A stretch of DNA of 64,000 nucleotides from NCBI RefSeq assembly GCF_021233055.1, contig NZ_CP089538.1, positions 3,612,501-3,676,500 of the forward strand. The letters run 5' to 3'. A model generated the notes under the pieces. That model was given only the letters and a program-made list of their open reading frames with translations, ran no database searches and was not told where the DNA came from. Position numbers and translations under genes: made by a program. Numbering within the stretch: position 1 is the first letter of the stretch; every line of letters starts with the position of its first letter. Source of the DNA: Spirosoma oryzicola (GTDB taxonomy: Bacteria > Bacteroidota > Bacteroidia > Cytophagales > Spirosomataceae). Positions 25,911 to 34,874 of this stretch are shown here, piece by piece.

Positions 25911-25950
25911 AAAAAAGCGTCCGACGTAGCCGCTACATCGGACGCTTTTT
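25911..25950 (-). terminator. Terminator of the AlkZ-like gene
   Basis: 18-base arms (25912-25929 and 25933-25950, one mismatch) with loop CCG. In the minus direction the stem is followed by a T-run (A6 at 25911-25916). It lies 18 bases after the stop of the gene ending at 25968. Confidence 0.85.
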
Positions 25951-25967
25951 ATGGTTTGGTACTGGGT

Positions 25968-27041
25968 TTATCGACCATAAACGGCTAATTCTTTAAATCG
26001 AGCATACCGCTCCCTGGCCAAATCAAGTCCCTCCTGATGCGTTGCGGATAGCGCGTTAAACAGGTTCGTTTCGATCAGGACGGTATTTTTCTGGACTGTG
26101 CGCTTCCAGGTTCCTGCCACCCGTCCATCGACAACGACAACCGGGCTGAAGATGCCATTACCGGCGCTCACGATCTGTTTAAAATCAAGCGAACCGAGTG
26201 CAGCCGTACGATTTTTATAACCCACCAAATACTCGTCAAAAGACGGTAGCAAATGAACAGCCAGTGACGTATCATATCCGAAGCGCTCGTGTTGAGCTAT
26301 CCAATAAGTATGTTTGTTATACATTTCCTGAATAAGCTGCTCCTTCACCGAGTGGATGCCAGCCTTGGCCTCGGCCACTGTTAGGCCCGACCACCAGATA
26401 AAGTCCTGCAACGTAGCGGGTCCGTGACTCAGAAAATACCGTTTTGTCAACTCGGCCAGCGCGTCGTCGCGCTCCCTTGGTTTTGTCGGCGCAATCCATT
26501 CGTCGAGTAGCGTGTACGTATTTTCACTACCCCGCCGGACGCCACAGCAGATAAGCCCATCGGAAGCAGCCCGCACTAACAGCAGGTTCATGCGTATGTC
26601 GTGAGTGGGTATTCCTGCCTGCGCAAGAGCAACATTCAATTCCTGACGAATGAGTTGTTTTCCTCCCAACAAGGCATTCGTCATCGCGTCGTAGCTTTTC
26701 GTTAGCTTTTTCTCGTCCAGTTCGAGCCTTCGCAGGTAGCTTGCTGACAGGATATGAAGCCGAGGCCGCAGCAAATTCAGTATCCAGCGAACATCGTCAG
26801 CCGCGATCAGGTGAAGCGTACCCCGCATTGCCCATGTTCGAACAACCGACCGGTCGGCAATGGCCTGATCAATCGCGGTTTCTGTAGTAGGCAATCGAAG
26901 ACCAAGCGCCCATTTTGCCGCCAGAAAATCCTGCCCCTGTACGGCCCCTAGCCAGGCTACCAGCTCAGCAGGCTTCGTAAACATCGGCTGACTAATCTGC
27001 TGATTAGCGAGCCGATAGCGGACAATGTCGGAATCTGTCAC
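25968..27041 (-). CDS. AlkZ/YcaQ-like winged-helix DNA glycosylase family protein (HTH_42)
   Basis: 357 residues, start GTG at 27041. The family is recognised from tandem winged-helix segments with RTWAMRGTLHLIAADDVRWIL, LPSFDEYLVGYKNR and SPVVVVDGRVAGTWKR. Near the N-terminus GAVQGQDFLAAKWAL gives Gln35 and Gln37, matching the QxQ catalytic motif described for Streptomyces AlkZ (Gln37, Gln39), which unhooks interstrand DNA crosslinks. That makes glycosylase activity plausible, though many HTH_42 proteins are uncharacterised. Cytoplasmic. A 14-base-arm palindrome lies 19 bases upstream of the start and may be its operator. Confidence 0.78.
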   Translation of the reverse strand: MTDSDIVRYRLANQQISQPMFTKPAELVAWLGAVQGQDFLAAKWALGLRLPTTETAIDQAIADRSVVRTWAMRGTLHLIAADDVRWILNLLRPRLHILSASYLRRLELDEKKLTKSYDAMTNALLGGKQLIRQELNVALAQAGIPTHDIRMNLLLVRAASDGLICCGVRRGSENTYTLLDEWIAPTKPRERDDALAELTKRYFLSHGPATLQDFIWWSGLTVAEAKAGIHSVKEQLIQEMYNKHTYWIAQHERFGYDTSLAVHLLPSFDEYLVGYKNRTAALGSLDFKQIVSAGNGIFSPVVVVDGRVAGTWKRTVQKNTVLIETNLFNALSATHQEGLDLARERYARFKELAVYGR

Positions 27042-27059
27042 AGGGTATTAGTAGCTTGT

Positions 27060-27090
27060 TGGTAATGTATTACAAAGTAATACATTACCA
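27060..27090. promoter_or_regulatory. Operator-like palindrome upstream of the AlkZ-like gene
   Basis: TGGTAATGTATTAC, loop AAA, then the perfect reverse complement. Each arm is itself nearly palindromic, giving two overlapping sites. It is AT-rich with no T-tract and sits where the promoter of the minus-strand gene should be, so a repressor site is more likely than a terminator. Confidence 0.6.
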
Positions 27091-27230
27091 CTGACAGCCC
27101 TATGTCAGCAGTAAATGCGCTTTTCCTACTTTTTCCAGACTGATAGTCGCATACATACCGCAAACGTTGGCGAAGGGTTTCACAATCGAAAATCCGAACC
27201 AGTTTCCGCACAGCCCGGTTTACTAGCTAT

Positions 27231-27267
27231 GCTGACCAAAGCCCGTTTTGGGCTATATCCGGTCAGC
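27231..27267 (+). promoter_or_regulatory. Leader hairpin before the SDR gene
   Basis: Outer arms GCTGACC/GGTCAGC (27231-27237, 27261-27267) and inner arms AGCCC/GGGCT (27240-27244, 27250-27254), ending 14 bases before the ATG at 27282. Could be a 5' UTR structure controlling translation, an operator, or the end of another transcript. Confidence 0.4.
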
Positions 27268-27281
27268 TATCCAGTACAACC

Positions 27282-28076
27282 ATGAATTTACAGCTCAACA
27301 ACAAAACGGCTTTAGTAACCGGCTCAACGGCAGGGATTGGTCTGGCTACCGCCCGGAAACTTTTGGAAGAAGGCGCTCAGGTGATTATCACGGGCCGCAC
27401 CGAAGACCGTATTCAGTCGGTCATTCAGCAATTAAAAACAGAACTGCCCAACGCAGTGGTACGCGGTGTCGCCGTTGATTTTTCCCAGAAAAACACGATT
27501 GACAGCCTGCTTGAAGCGGTGCCGGAGGTAGATATTCTGGTCAATAATGCGGGTATTTTTGGACCGAAAGCGTTCGCTGATATTCCCGATGAGGACTGGT
27601 TCCGCTTCTTCGAAGTAAATGTGATGAGCGGTATTCGGCTGGCCCGGCATTACTTTCCGGCTATGATTGCCAAAGGCTGGGGCCGTATTCTGTTTATTTC
27701 CAGCGAATCGGCGTTACAGATTCCGGAAGAAATGATTCATTACGGCATGACTAAAACGGCTCAGCTGGCTGTAGCGCGGGGTCTGGCCGAGCTCACCAAA
27801 GGCACCGCCGTAATGGTTAATGCCGTGTTACCGGGTCCGACGGCATCGGAAGGTGTGCAGGATTTTGTTGCGGATATGGCCAAACACCAGCAAAAAGACC
27901 GTGAACAAGTCGAACGGGAGTTTTTCCAGAACGCCCGGCCCACGTCGCTGCTTCAACGATTTGCCAGCACCGATGAGGTAGCCAACATGGTTGTTTACCT
28001 CAGCAGCCCACTAGCCTCGGCCACGAATGGATCGGCAGTTCGTGTTGATGGTGGTGTGGTTAAAGCCATTGTTTAA
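27282..28076 (+). CDS. Short-chain dehydrogenase/reductase (SDR)
   Basis: 264 residues. Classical SDR: TGSTAGIG (13-20) for NAD(P) binding, NNAG (88-91), and the catalytic Ser141, Tyr154, Lys158 (SSESALQIPEEMIHYGMTK). The C-terminus, ATNGSAVRVDGGVVKAIV, is the usual closing strand. An Arg at GRTEDR after the second strand suggests NADPH preference (inference). It reduces a ketone or oxidises an alcohol; the substrate is unknown. It stands alone, with a structured leader upstream and a REP-like repeat downstream. Confidence 0.88.
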   Translation: MNLQLNNKTALVTGSTAGIGLATARKLLEEGAQVIITGRTEDRIQSVIQQLKTELPNAVVRGVAVDFSQKNTIDSLLEAVPEVDILVNNAGIFGPKAFADIPDEDWFRFFEVNVMSGIRLARHYFPAMIAKGWGRILFISSESALQIPEEMIHYGMTKTAQLAVARGLAELTKGTAVMVNAVLPGPTASEGVQDFVADMAKHQQKDREQVEREFFQNARPTSLLQRFASTDEVANMVVYLSSPLASATNGSAVRVDGGVVKAIV

Positions 28077-28159
28077 GGTAAGCTCTTTAAATTGGTGCCT
28101 GATTCCAGTATTGTCCGGAATCCGTAAAACACGTAATGTGATGATGGGGGGCGTTGGGG

Positions 28160-28242
28160 CCGTGGTGTCGGTTTCTCAAAACCGATCCTTGGCGTCAGCA
28201 ATCTGTGTCGGTTTTGAGAAACCGACACAGATTGCTGACGCC
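28160..28242. repeat. REP-like composite palindrome, locus 3
   Basis: Hairpin 28168-28185 (TCGGTTT, loop CTCA, AAACCGA), the core in opposite orientation, is followed by a perfect 24-base-arm hairpin (28191-28214 and 28219-28242) with loop TGAG. The inner part of the second is exactly GTCGGTTTTGAGAAACCGAC. CCGTGGTGTCGGTTT at 28160-28174 also matches locus 2. It lies between convergent genes and may terminate both. Confidence 0.85.
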
Positions 28243-28282
28243 ACTACAGAAGGGCATCGAACGTTTTACGAATTCCGGACGA

Positions 28283-29881
28283 TCATTGACAAACACTCAT
28301 GTCTTTGGGCAGTGTAATTTTTATCATCTCACTACCGGACGTCTGACCCGAGTTGATGGTTACCGCGTTGAATCCGTTGTAGTCGACTCCCGCTTCATAA
28401 TCCGTATTGGCTTCCAGGCCCACCAGTTTACCTTTACCAGCGGTCAGGAACGCCTGCTGCCAGTTCGTCGTCCCGACTTTACGATATCGAACCCAGGCGC
28501 TGGGCGAAATTTGTACATCTGTCTTATTTTCGCAGTACGCCGTCACGGCTACATCGAGATCGACTAAATTCGCCGGGTACGTAACAGTTGCCGTATGGCT
28601 GCCACACAACTGACTGACCGTTGCGGTGCCGATCATCATTCCGCTGGGCGAATACAGCTCAAGACGGGCCGCCCCCGAGAACGGACTCTGAATGTTAATT
28701 GCATTTTCGGTCGTCGAACCGCTTTTGTAAAGCTGATTCCTGTTGTATAGTTTCCAGCTAACGGGTTTTCCATCCGGCTTCCCGGTGATAGCCCACTGCG
28801 CTCCACCCGGACACGTCGTTCCACTGGGCGTCCAGAACGCAAGACTATACCCTGCTGCATACGTTGCGGAAATGACCGCCTGTAATTTACCCCCCTCCTG
28901 ACTTACCGCTGCGTTTCGTTCGTACGTCCACTCGCCGTTTGTTTCGTTGTAGCGAAATACCGGAATTTGATCGCCCGCCTTTAGTTTATGGCCCGTTCCA
29001 GGATTAAGCACATCGCCATTCAACTCAACTCGTACCGTTGCGGGCTGGCTTAGATTACTGACCTTCTGTCCATTCGAATTTTCCAGCTCGATGGTAACAA
29101 ATCCGGCGGGTGTAAATGTACCAACGACATCTTTATTACCCCGATCATCAACACCCAACCGGGTCGTGAAACCACCGGGATAAGCGCGCAACGCCAACTC
29201 CGACAAACTGGAATAGGCCGCAATCTGCGCAGACAGGTTACCACTAACGACTTGCCCTCTGGTATCCTTTAGCTGCGTATTGGCGGCTATCTGTACCGTG
29301 GCGCTGGTGGTCATCGAAGCGCTAGTCTGTGTTGTGATGGATTCATTCGTCCGGACAGCTCCCGTCGATGAGGTTTCGACCACACCATTACTGAGCGTCA
29401 CGCCAGCCGGGGGAGCCGCATCTTTCACCAGTCGAATCGAGAACGGTTCGGGTTTGGCTTTATCAACAAACAGATAAATACTTGAGCTAATGTAACCAGC
29501 GGCCTCGGCGACAATGCGTAATTCGGCGGGTTTGGCCGTCGACGGAACGGTTCCTTTCAAGCCCAGAAACAGGTCCGCATTACTGCTCTTGATGCTGGTG
29601 GTCGATACGCCCTCATACGTAACAACGCGACTGGCGTCCGGCCCATAAATCCTGATCTGAACCGGACTATTGAGCGACTCGCCTGTTCGGGCGTCTACAA
29701 CCAGCCCTTGAAGCGTAGTCGGTGATGGCTCATAATTAATTTTAAAAACGACGCCCTTTAGCGGGTCAAGATGCTGAATGTCGTTTAAATCCTGGCAACC
29801 CGTCACCAATGCTGCCGTAACGACGGATAAGGCAAGTCCATTGAAAAAGCGCTGCCAGCCGGTATGTGTTTTGCGGTTCAT
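28283..29881 (-). CDS. Lipoprotein with carboxypeptidase-regulatory-like (CarboxypepD_reg) domain, unknown function
   Basis: 532 residues. A signal peptide ends in lipobox LVTGC (Cys near 29). Residues about 50-130 form a CarboxypepD_reg-type beta-sandwich (TTLQGLVVDARTGESLNSPVQIRIYG). Then a Ser/Thr-rich segment (TSSTGAVRTNESITTQTSAS) and several predicted beta-sandwich modules follow, the last resembling fibronectin type III (VRYRKVGTTNWQQAFLTAGKGKLVGLEANTDYEAGVDYNG). Probably displayed at the outer membrane. The gene upstream, 10 bases away, encodes a beta-barrel protein, so they form an operon and may form a complex. No enzyme motif was seen. Confidence 0.7.
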   Translation of the reverse strand: MNRKTHTGWQRFFNGLALSVVTAALVTGCQDLNDIQHLDPLKGVVFKINYEPSPTTLQGLVVDARTGESLNSPVQIRIYGPDASRVVTYEGVSTTSIKSSNADLFLGLKGTVPSTAKPAELRIVAEAAGYISSSIYLFVDKAKPEPFSIRLVKDAAPPAGVTLSNGVVETSSTGAVRTNESITTQTSASMTTSATVQIAANTQLKDTRGQVVSGNLSAQIAAYSSLSELALRAYPGGFTTRLGVDDRGNKDVVGTFTPAGFVTIELENSNGQKVSNLSQPATVRVELNGDVLNPGTGHKLKAGDQIPVFRYNETNGEWTYERNAAVSQEGGKLQAVISATYAAGYSLAFWTPSGTTCPGGAQWAITGKPDGKPVSWKLYNRNQLYKSGSTTENAINIQSPFSGAARLELYSPSGMMIGTATVSQLCGSHTATVTYPANLVDLDVAVTAYCENKTDVQISPSAWVRYRKVGTTNWQQAFLTAGKGKLVGLEANTDYEAGVDYNGFNAVTINSGQTSGSEMIKITLPKDMSVCQ

Positions 29882-29891
29882 GGTTGTAAGC

Positions 29892-30584
29892 CTAAAAACG
29901 CGTTGGAATCAGATTATACGAGAAACCAATGCTGACAATGGGATAATATTTTAGCGGTTTGAGGTTATTTTCGATGATAGGTCCCTGATCGCTCGACGGT
30001 TCAAGCATCCCGGTTGTGTTAAACGCGAGTTGGGGCGATTGCTGGTAAAACACCCCTAGGTCGGCCATGAATTTTAGCCGATTACGCAAAAAAGGGTGCC
30101 CCCAGCCGATACCCGCGTAAGGTGCTATTCGGTTGAAATTAGCCTTACCGTCAACCGTACCGACCTGATCGATGGTGAAAACGACATCGTTGAATCGTAC
30201 ATCTTTCGTCGGCTTTCCAAAGAAGGTTATCTCATTAAGGTTGTAGTAGGCTCCCCCCGTTATTCGAAATCCAGCACGTTTGAATGGATAGTAGTCAGCC
30301 AGTAGGTTCACCGACGACAAGTTGATCGTGTAGTCGAACCCAAGCTGTAATTCATCGGTATCTTTTCCCGATTTCAACGTTCCGTTGTACGTGAATCGAT
30401 TCACTCCCGCCCGTACGGCTACTTGCCGAACGATTGACTTACTTAGGCCAACACCAAAACCGGCCGTTCCCCCGTGAACGCTTACGGCAACACCCGGTCG
30501 GTACACTGGCAGCGACATTGGATTCGTTTGCGTATAGCCCGTGAACGGCAATAAGGCTAGTAATGATGCTGTTAACAAGCGCAT
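29892..30584 (-). CDS. Predicted outer-membrane beta-barrel protein
   Basis: 230 residues, signal peptide MRLLTASLLALLPFTGYTQ. The mature chain is a series of amphipathic strands (GFGVGLSKSIVRQVAVRAGVNRF, LNLLADYYPFKRAGFRITGGAYY) and ends YYPIVSIGFSYNLIPTRF with C-terminal Phe, as in 8-10-stranded barrels of Bacteroidota. No named family. First gene of a two-gene operon with the CarboxypepD_reg lipoprotein, 10 bases apart. Confidence 0.65.
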   Translation of the reverse strand: MRLLTASLLALLPFTGYTQTNPMSLPVYRPGVAVSVHGGTAGFGVGLSKSIVRQVAVRAGVNRFTYNGTLKSGKDTDELQLGFDYTINLSSVNLLADYYPFKRAGFRITGGAYYNLNEITFFGKPTKDVRFNDVVFTIDQVGTVDGKANFNRIAPYAGIGWGHPFLRNRLKFMADLGVFYQQSPQLAFNTTGMLEPSSDQGPIIENNLKPLKYYPIVSIGFSYNLIPTRF

Positions 30585-30773
30585 GGTTTACGTGTGATTT
30601 AAGCCATTTTCATCAACATACCACACTAACTTATTTGTTAACTTATAGTTTACGGTATTTATAAAAAAAGATATTTCATTAAAACAGTTCTTCTTTATTT
30701 ACTATTTTCACAAATGATAAACTTTGTTTCGGCGTCGTTTTCGTTTTACTCTTTCTCCGATACCTATCAAACA

Positions 30774-30805
30774 AAATGGGTCAACCCGGCTAGGCTGACC
30801 CATTT
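30774..30805 (-). terminator. Terminator of the M16 protease gene
   Basis: 13-base arms (30774-30786, 30793-30805, one mismatch) and a 6-base loop. In the minus direction a T-rich sequence follows. It lies 22 bases after the M16 stop. Confidence 0.7.
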
Positions 30806-30827
30806 GATTGTTTAAAAGATAATCTGG

Positions 30828-33716
30828 TTAGGGCTTCGATGAGCCAGCGCGCGCAGGTGGCGCACTTGCAGCGGCAGTAGCCATTGGATTACCTTCTTTG
30901 TCCAGCTCGACCAGCTCGTAACCGAGTCGCTCCAGACCCGGTTTGACCAGCTCTTTGTTACCCACTACGGTAATAACCATGTTGTTCAGCGGTAACCGTT
31001 TTTTTGCAATCGCGTCAATCTGCGCTTTTGTAATCGTACGAAGTATTTCGTTCTGTTGCTCCGTAAAGTTTTTAGGCAGGTTGTAGTCAATCACACGACC
31101 CAGGAAATACGCTTTTTGCAGCGACGTTTCGTAACGCAAGGCATCGACTTGTCCGAGCGAACTCTTCACAAACGCCAGTTCCTGATCCGTAATACCCGAT
31201 TTGCTGTAGTTGGTTATTTCTTTGATGAACTCAACTACCGAACTGTCTGTGGCAGCTGCTTTTACGCCAGCCTGTGCGGTAAATGGTCCCGGCGTATGCG
31301 TACTCGAAAAGCCCGAACGCGCCCCATACGTATACCCTTTGTCTTCGCGCAGGTTCATGTTGATCCGGCTGTTGAAGGCTCCGCCCAGCATGTAATTGGC
31401 TAATCCGCTCCGGTAATAATCGCCGGTGGCGTCGTAAGGCATATCCGTCAGATAGCCAATCCGAATTTCGGACTGAGCCGCTTTTTCCTTGTCGATCAGG
31501 TAGATGCGGGTCTTGTCAATTTTCCGGTTGGACGCGGCTTTGGGTACGTTTACGGGTTTAGCCGCCCACTTGTTGAGGAAAGCCAGTTTCGGCACGATGG
31601 AAGCCTGTTCAACGTCGCCCACAACAACTAGATTCGTTACCGACGGCGAGAAATACTTGGCGTAGAACGCTTTCACGTCATCCAGCGTAATGGCTTCGAC
31701 GGTTTTCGCTGTACCGCTCACGGGAACGGCCCGAATGTTATCCGTTCCGTAAATCAGTTTGTTGTAAGCCTTGTTGGCAATCACAACCGGCTGGGTGCTT
31801 TGGTTAGCGATCAACTCCAGTTGCTGCTTTTTCAACCGCTCGAAATCATCCGGTGCGAACTTGGGCCGGAACAATTTTTCTTCCACCAATGCCAGTGTCG
31901 AATCCAAATTCTTGGTCAGTGACTCAACCGAAACGTTAATTTCTTCGCTGCCAGCCCGAATGTCGACGCTACTACCGAGCTTTTCCAGTTTCGTGTTTAG
32001 CTGCTCGTTCGAGTAATTCTGCGTTGCTTCGTTCATCAACGCAGCGGTCAGTTGCGCAATACCCGCTTTTGCCGGATCGTTCGCCGATAGCAGGTGTCCC
32101 CCTTTGATCGAGAATAGCAGCGTTACAGCCGGAATTTCTTCATTACGGGTACCAATCATTTTCAGACCATTCGCCAGTTTATCGGTCCAGAAAGGCGGCA
32201 CTTTCAGCGCGGGGTTCGGGCCGGGACCGGGTTTTACCTTCCGGTCAAAGCCATCTTTCGGCTTCGTGTACGTCAGCCCCGCGTAGCCATAATCGGGTGC
32301 TTTGTAATCGGCGGTCGAAATGGTATAGTTGTCGGGCTTAGCCACGATTTCAGGTTTTCCTTTCGGATACACCGTCAGAATGACCGCGTTTTTACCTTTG
32401 ATGTATTGGTTATAGACCCGCATCACATCCGCTTTCGTGACCGATTTATACCGTTTCAATTCCTGCGGGAGGTAATTCGGGTTGTTTAAATACGTCTGGA
32501 AGGCTGCTAACTGCGACACCTTTCCGGCTACACTCGACAAACCGTCGATCAATTGAGCCTCACGCGTTGCGGTAAACTGGGCAATGTCGTCGTCGGTAAC
32601 ACCCCGTTTTTCGAACTCAGTCAACGTTCGCCGGATCAGCGCTTCGGTGCTATCCAGCCGTTTATCCGGAAAAGGCAGCACGGTCATAGTGAACTGCCCC
32701 GCCAGTTCCGTTGCCGGGTGCGATGCGTTAGCCTGCACGGCCAACTGCGATTTCACGAAGTTTTTGTAGAACAGCGAGTTTTTACCACCGCCCAGAATTT
32801 CGGCCAGTGCGTCGAGTGGTGCTTCGTCGGGGTGGTAGTTTGGTACGGTTGGTAAAACAACCTGTAACATCGGGAAGCGGATGTTATCTTCATAAGACAC
32901 GTAGCGGTCTTTGTCGAGGATCGCGGCTGGCACCTGCGTTTTGGTCACTTCGGGACCGCGCGGGATAGATCCGAAATATTTTTCGGCCAAAGCCACCACT
33001 TGTTTTGTGTTCACGTCGCCACCAATGGTCAGGACGGCGTTGTTGGGGCCATACCAGCGTAGAAAGAAGTTTTTCAGGTCATTGACATTAACCCGGTTCA
33101 GGTCTTCGATGTAGCCGATGGTCAGCCACGAATACGGGTGACCGTACGGAAACAAATTTTTAGCGGTGTATTCGCTGGCCAGTCCATAAGGCCGGTTATC
33201 GTAATTTTGGCCCCGCTCGTTTTTAACCGTTGCCCGCTGAATTTCGAATTTTTTCTGGGTTACGGCGTCGAGCAGAAAGCCCATCCGGTCGGCTTCGAGC
33301 CACAAAGCCCGTTCCAGCTGATTGCTGGGTAGCGTTTCGTAATAATTTGTCCGGTCGCGGTTGGTCGAACCGTTCAGTGTTCCGCCCGATTCAGTAACGA
33401 TTTTGAAATGCTCGTCGTCAGCAACGTGATCGGAACCTTGGAACATCATGTGCTCGAAAAAGTGAGCAAAACCTGATTTACCGATTTCTTCACGGGCCGA
33501 CCCAACGTGGTACGTCACATCGACGTGAACGATGGGGTCCGAGTGGTCTTCATGCACCACGAGCGTTAATCCGTTCGGCAATACGTATTTTTCGTACGGA
33601 ATAAGGATCTCTTTACCCTGGCGAGTTACTTTCTCGACCAGCTTAGTTTGTGGATATGCGGTGTTTACCGTAGCCAGAGCCAACACAGCCGCCAGGTAAA
33701 CCGGGATTTTTCTCAT
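30828..33716 (-). CDS. M16-family (insulinase/pitrilysin-like) zinc protease, two-domain
   Basis: 962 residues with a signal peptide (cleavage near AYPQ, residue 23). The N-terminal M16 domain has the inverted zinc motif HFFEH (His85, Glu88, His89), followed by about 75 residues to the distal Glu region NERGQNYDNRPYG. The second half (from about 510, KLANGLKMIGTRNEEIPAVTLLFSIKGG) is the catalytically inactive M16 domain, with LRPKFAPDDFERLKKQQ and NLREDKGYTYGARSGF, the usual substrate-clamp motifs. The C-terminal 20 residues are Ala/Pro/Ser-rich and probably disordered. It would degrade peptides in the periplasm or at the surface. Single-gene transcript with a terminator. Confidence 0.92.
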   Translation of the reverse strand: MRKIPVYLAAVLALATVNTAYPQTKLVEKVTRQGKEILIPYEKYVLPNGLTLVVHEDHSDPIVHVDVTYHVGSAREEIGKSGFAHFFEHMMFQGSDHVADDEHFKIVTESGGTLNGSTNRDRTNYYETLPSNQLERALWLEADRMGFLLDAVTQKKFEIQRATVKNERGQNYDNRPYGLASEYTAKNLFPYGHPYSWLTIGYIEDLNRVNVNDLKNFFLRWYGPNNAVLTIGGDVNTKQVVALAEKYFGSIPRGPEVTKTQVPAAILDKDRYVSYEDNIRFPMLQVVLPTVPNYHPDEAPLDALAEILGGGKNSLFYKNFVKSQLAVQANASHPATELAGQFTMTVLPFPDKRLDSTEALIRRTLTEFEKRGVTDDDIAQFTATREAQLIDGLSSVAGKVSQLAAFQTYLNNPNYLPQELKRYKSVTKADVMRVYNQYIKGKNAVILTVYPKGKPEIVAKPDNYTISTADYKAPDYGYAGLTYTKPKDGFDRKVKPGPGPNPALKVPPFWTDKLANGLKMIGTRNEEIPAVTLLFSIKGGHLLSANDPAKAGIAQLTAALMNEATQNYSNEQLNTKLEKLGSSVDIRAGSEEINVSVESLTKNLDSTLALVEEKLFRPKFAPDDFERLKKQQLELIANQSTQPVVIANKAYNKLIYGTDNIRAVPVSGTAKTVEAITLDDVKAFYAKYFSPSVTNLVVVGDVEQASIVPKLAFLNKWAAKPVNVPKAASNRKIDKTRIYLIDKEKAAQSEIRIGYLTDMPYDATGDYYRSGLANYMLGGAFNSRINMNLREDKGYTYGARSGFSSTHTPGPFTAQAGVKAAATDSSVVEFIKEITNYSKSGITDQELAFVKSSLGQVDALRYETSLQKAYFLGRVIDYNLPKNFTEQQNEILRTITKAQIDAIAKKRLPLNNMVITVVGNKELVKPGLERLGYELVELDKEGNPMATAAASAPPARAGSSKP

Positions 33717-34006
33717 AATGATATACGGACAGTCTAAGGTAGCAAGTTACGCAGATTACGACGGAAATGTGGGCCGCTTATCACGGTGTTTCTCCGGTTA
33801 TCACGGAAAGCGAGTAGATTGATCGACCTGAGCAGTAACCGAACGTGCAACCATACCCAATCAGGAAGACAATCTACACCCGATTTAGCCCAGTTCAAGC
33901 GCCGGTTTTTACACTTCAGACACCAGACGGATGACGATGCATTGATACGTAGCGAACTTTGACGATTCCACTTCACAACCGGTTTTGTTTTCACACCTAT
34001 GCCGCA

Positions 34007-34870
34007 ATGAACGCCAACGGATATATTGACAGGCAAGGTTTTCACTTGCACTACTCCATCGAAGGAAAAGGCCGACCCGCGCTGGTAATCGGGAGTTCAA
34101 TCTATTACCCAAGAACGTTCGTCGATACCATTCGGGATCAGCTGCAACTAATCTTTGTCGATCACCGTGGTTTCGTAGCTCCTCCCGAGGGTGAATTATC
34201 CCATGATGCATTCACAATGGATACGCTGCTGGAGGATATTGAGGCCGTCCGGGAAACGTTGCAACTAGCGCATTTTGTGATTATCGGTCATTCCGGGCAC
34301 GCATTCCTGGCGCTTGAGTACGCCAAAAAATACCCGCAGTCCGTAGCACACGTGGTGATGATCGGCGTCAGTCCCGACTACAGTGCGGCTACCCATCAGG
34401 CTACGGCGGCTTTTTTCGAGCAGGAAGCGTCCCCGGACCGCAAAGCGGCCTTTGCCCAGAGCATGGCTCAGTTACCGGCAAAACTGGTCCGTGATCCGCA
34501 AAACCGGTTTGTCGATTATTGCGTATGTGCTGGTCCGCAAAGCTGGTTCGATTACACGTTCGACGCCACCCCACTGTGGGCAGGTGTTTACACGAATAGC
34601 CAGGTGTTCGACTACGTATGGGGTGTTGTCTTTCGGGACATTGACATTACTTCGGGACTAGCGATTTTTGATAAACCCGTGTATGTAGCGCTAGGTAAAT
34701 ACGATTTTCTTACCGGGCCACCTTCCTTGTGGGACCGCGTAAGCCATCTATTCAAAAACCTCACCATCAAGCTATTCGAGCACAGTTCCCATACTCCGCA
34801 ACTGGAAGAATCCGCTCTTTTTAACGAAGACCTACTTGCCTGGATCGGTAGGCAACCGGTCACGTATTGA
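34007..34870 (+). CDS. Alpha/beta hydrolase
   Basis: 287 residues from the ATG at 34007, which begins directly before the first strand (DRQGFHLHYSIEGKG); the open frame runs 16 codons further upstream. Triad candidates: GHSGH with Ser96, the Asp in LGKYDFLTG, and His in EHSSHTPQLEE near the C-terminus. DHRG (52-55) matches the oxyanion region of proline iminopeptidase/haloperoxidase-like hydrolases. No signal peptide. The substrate is unknown. The following GNAT starts 5 bases after its stop, so they are one transcript. Confidence 0.83.
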   Translation: MNANGYIDRQGFHLHYSIEGKGRPALVIGSSIYYPRTFVDTIRDQLQLIFVDHRGFVAPPEGELSHDAFTMDTLLEDIEAVRETLQLAHFVIIGHSGHAFLALEYAKKYPQSVAHVVMIGVSPDYSAATHQATAAFFEQEASPDRKAAFAQSMAQLPAKLVRDPQNRFVDYCVCAGPQSWFDYTFDATPLWAGVYTNSQVFDYVWGVVFRDIDITSGLAIFDKPVYVALGKYDFLTGPPSLWDRVSHLFKNLTIKLFEHSSHTPQLEESALFNEDLLAWIGRQPVTY

Positions 34871-34874
34871 TTTT

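Noticed and set aside
28027..28317. 96-codon plus-strand frame after the SDR gene
   Set aside because: Overlaps the SDR 3' end and runs through the REP-like hairpins; it is an artefact of palindrome translation.
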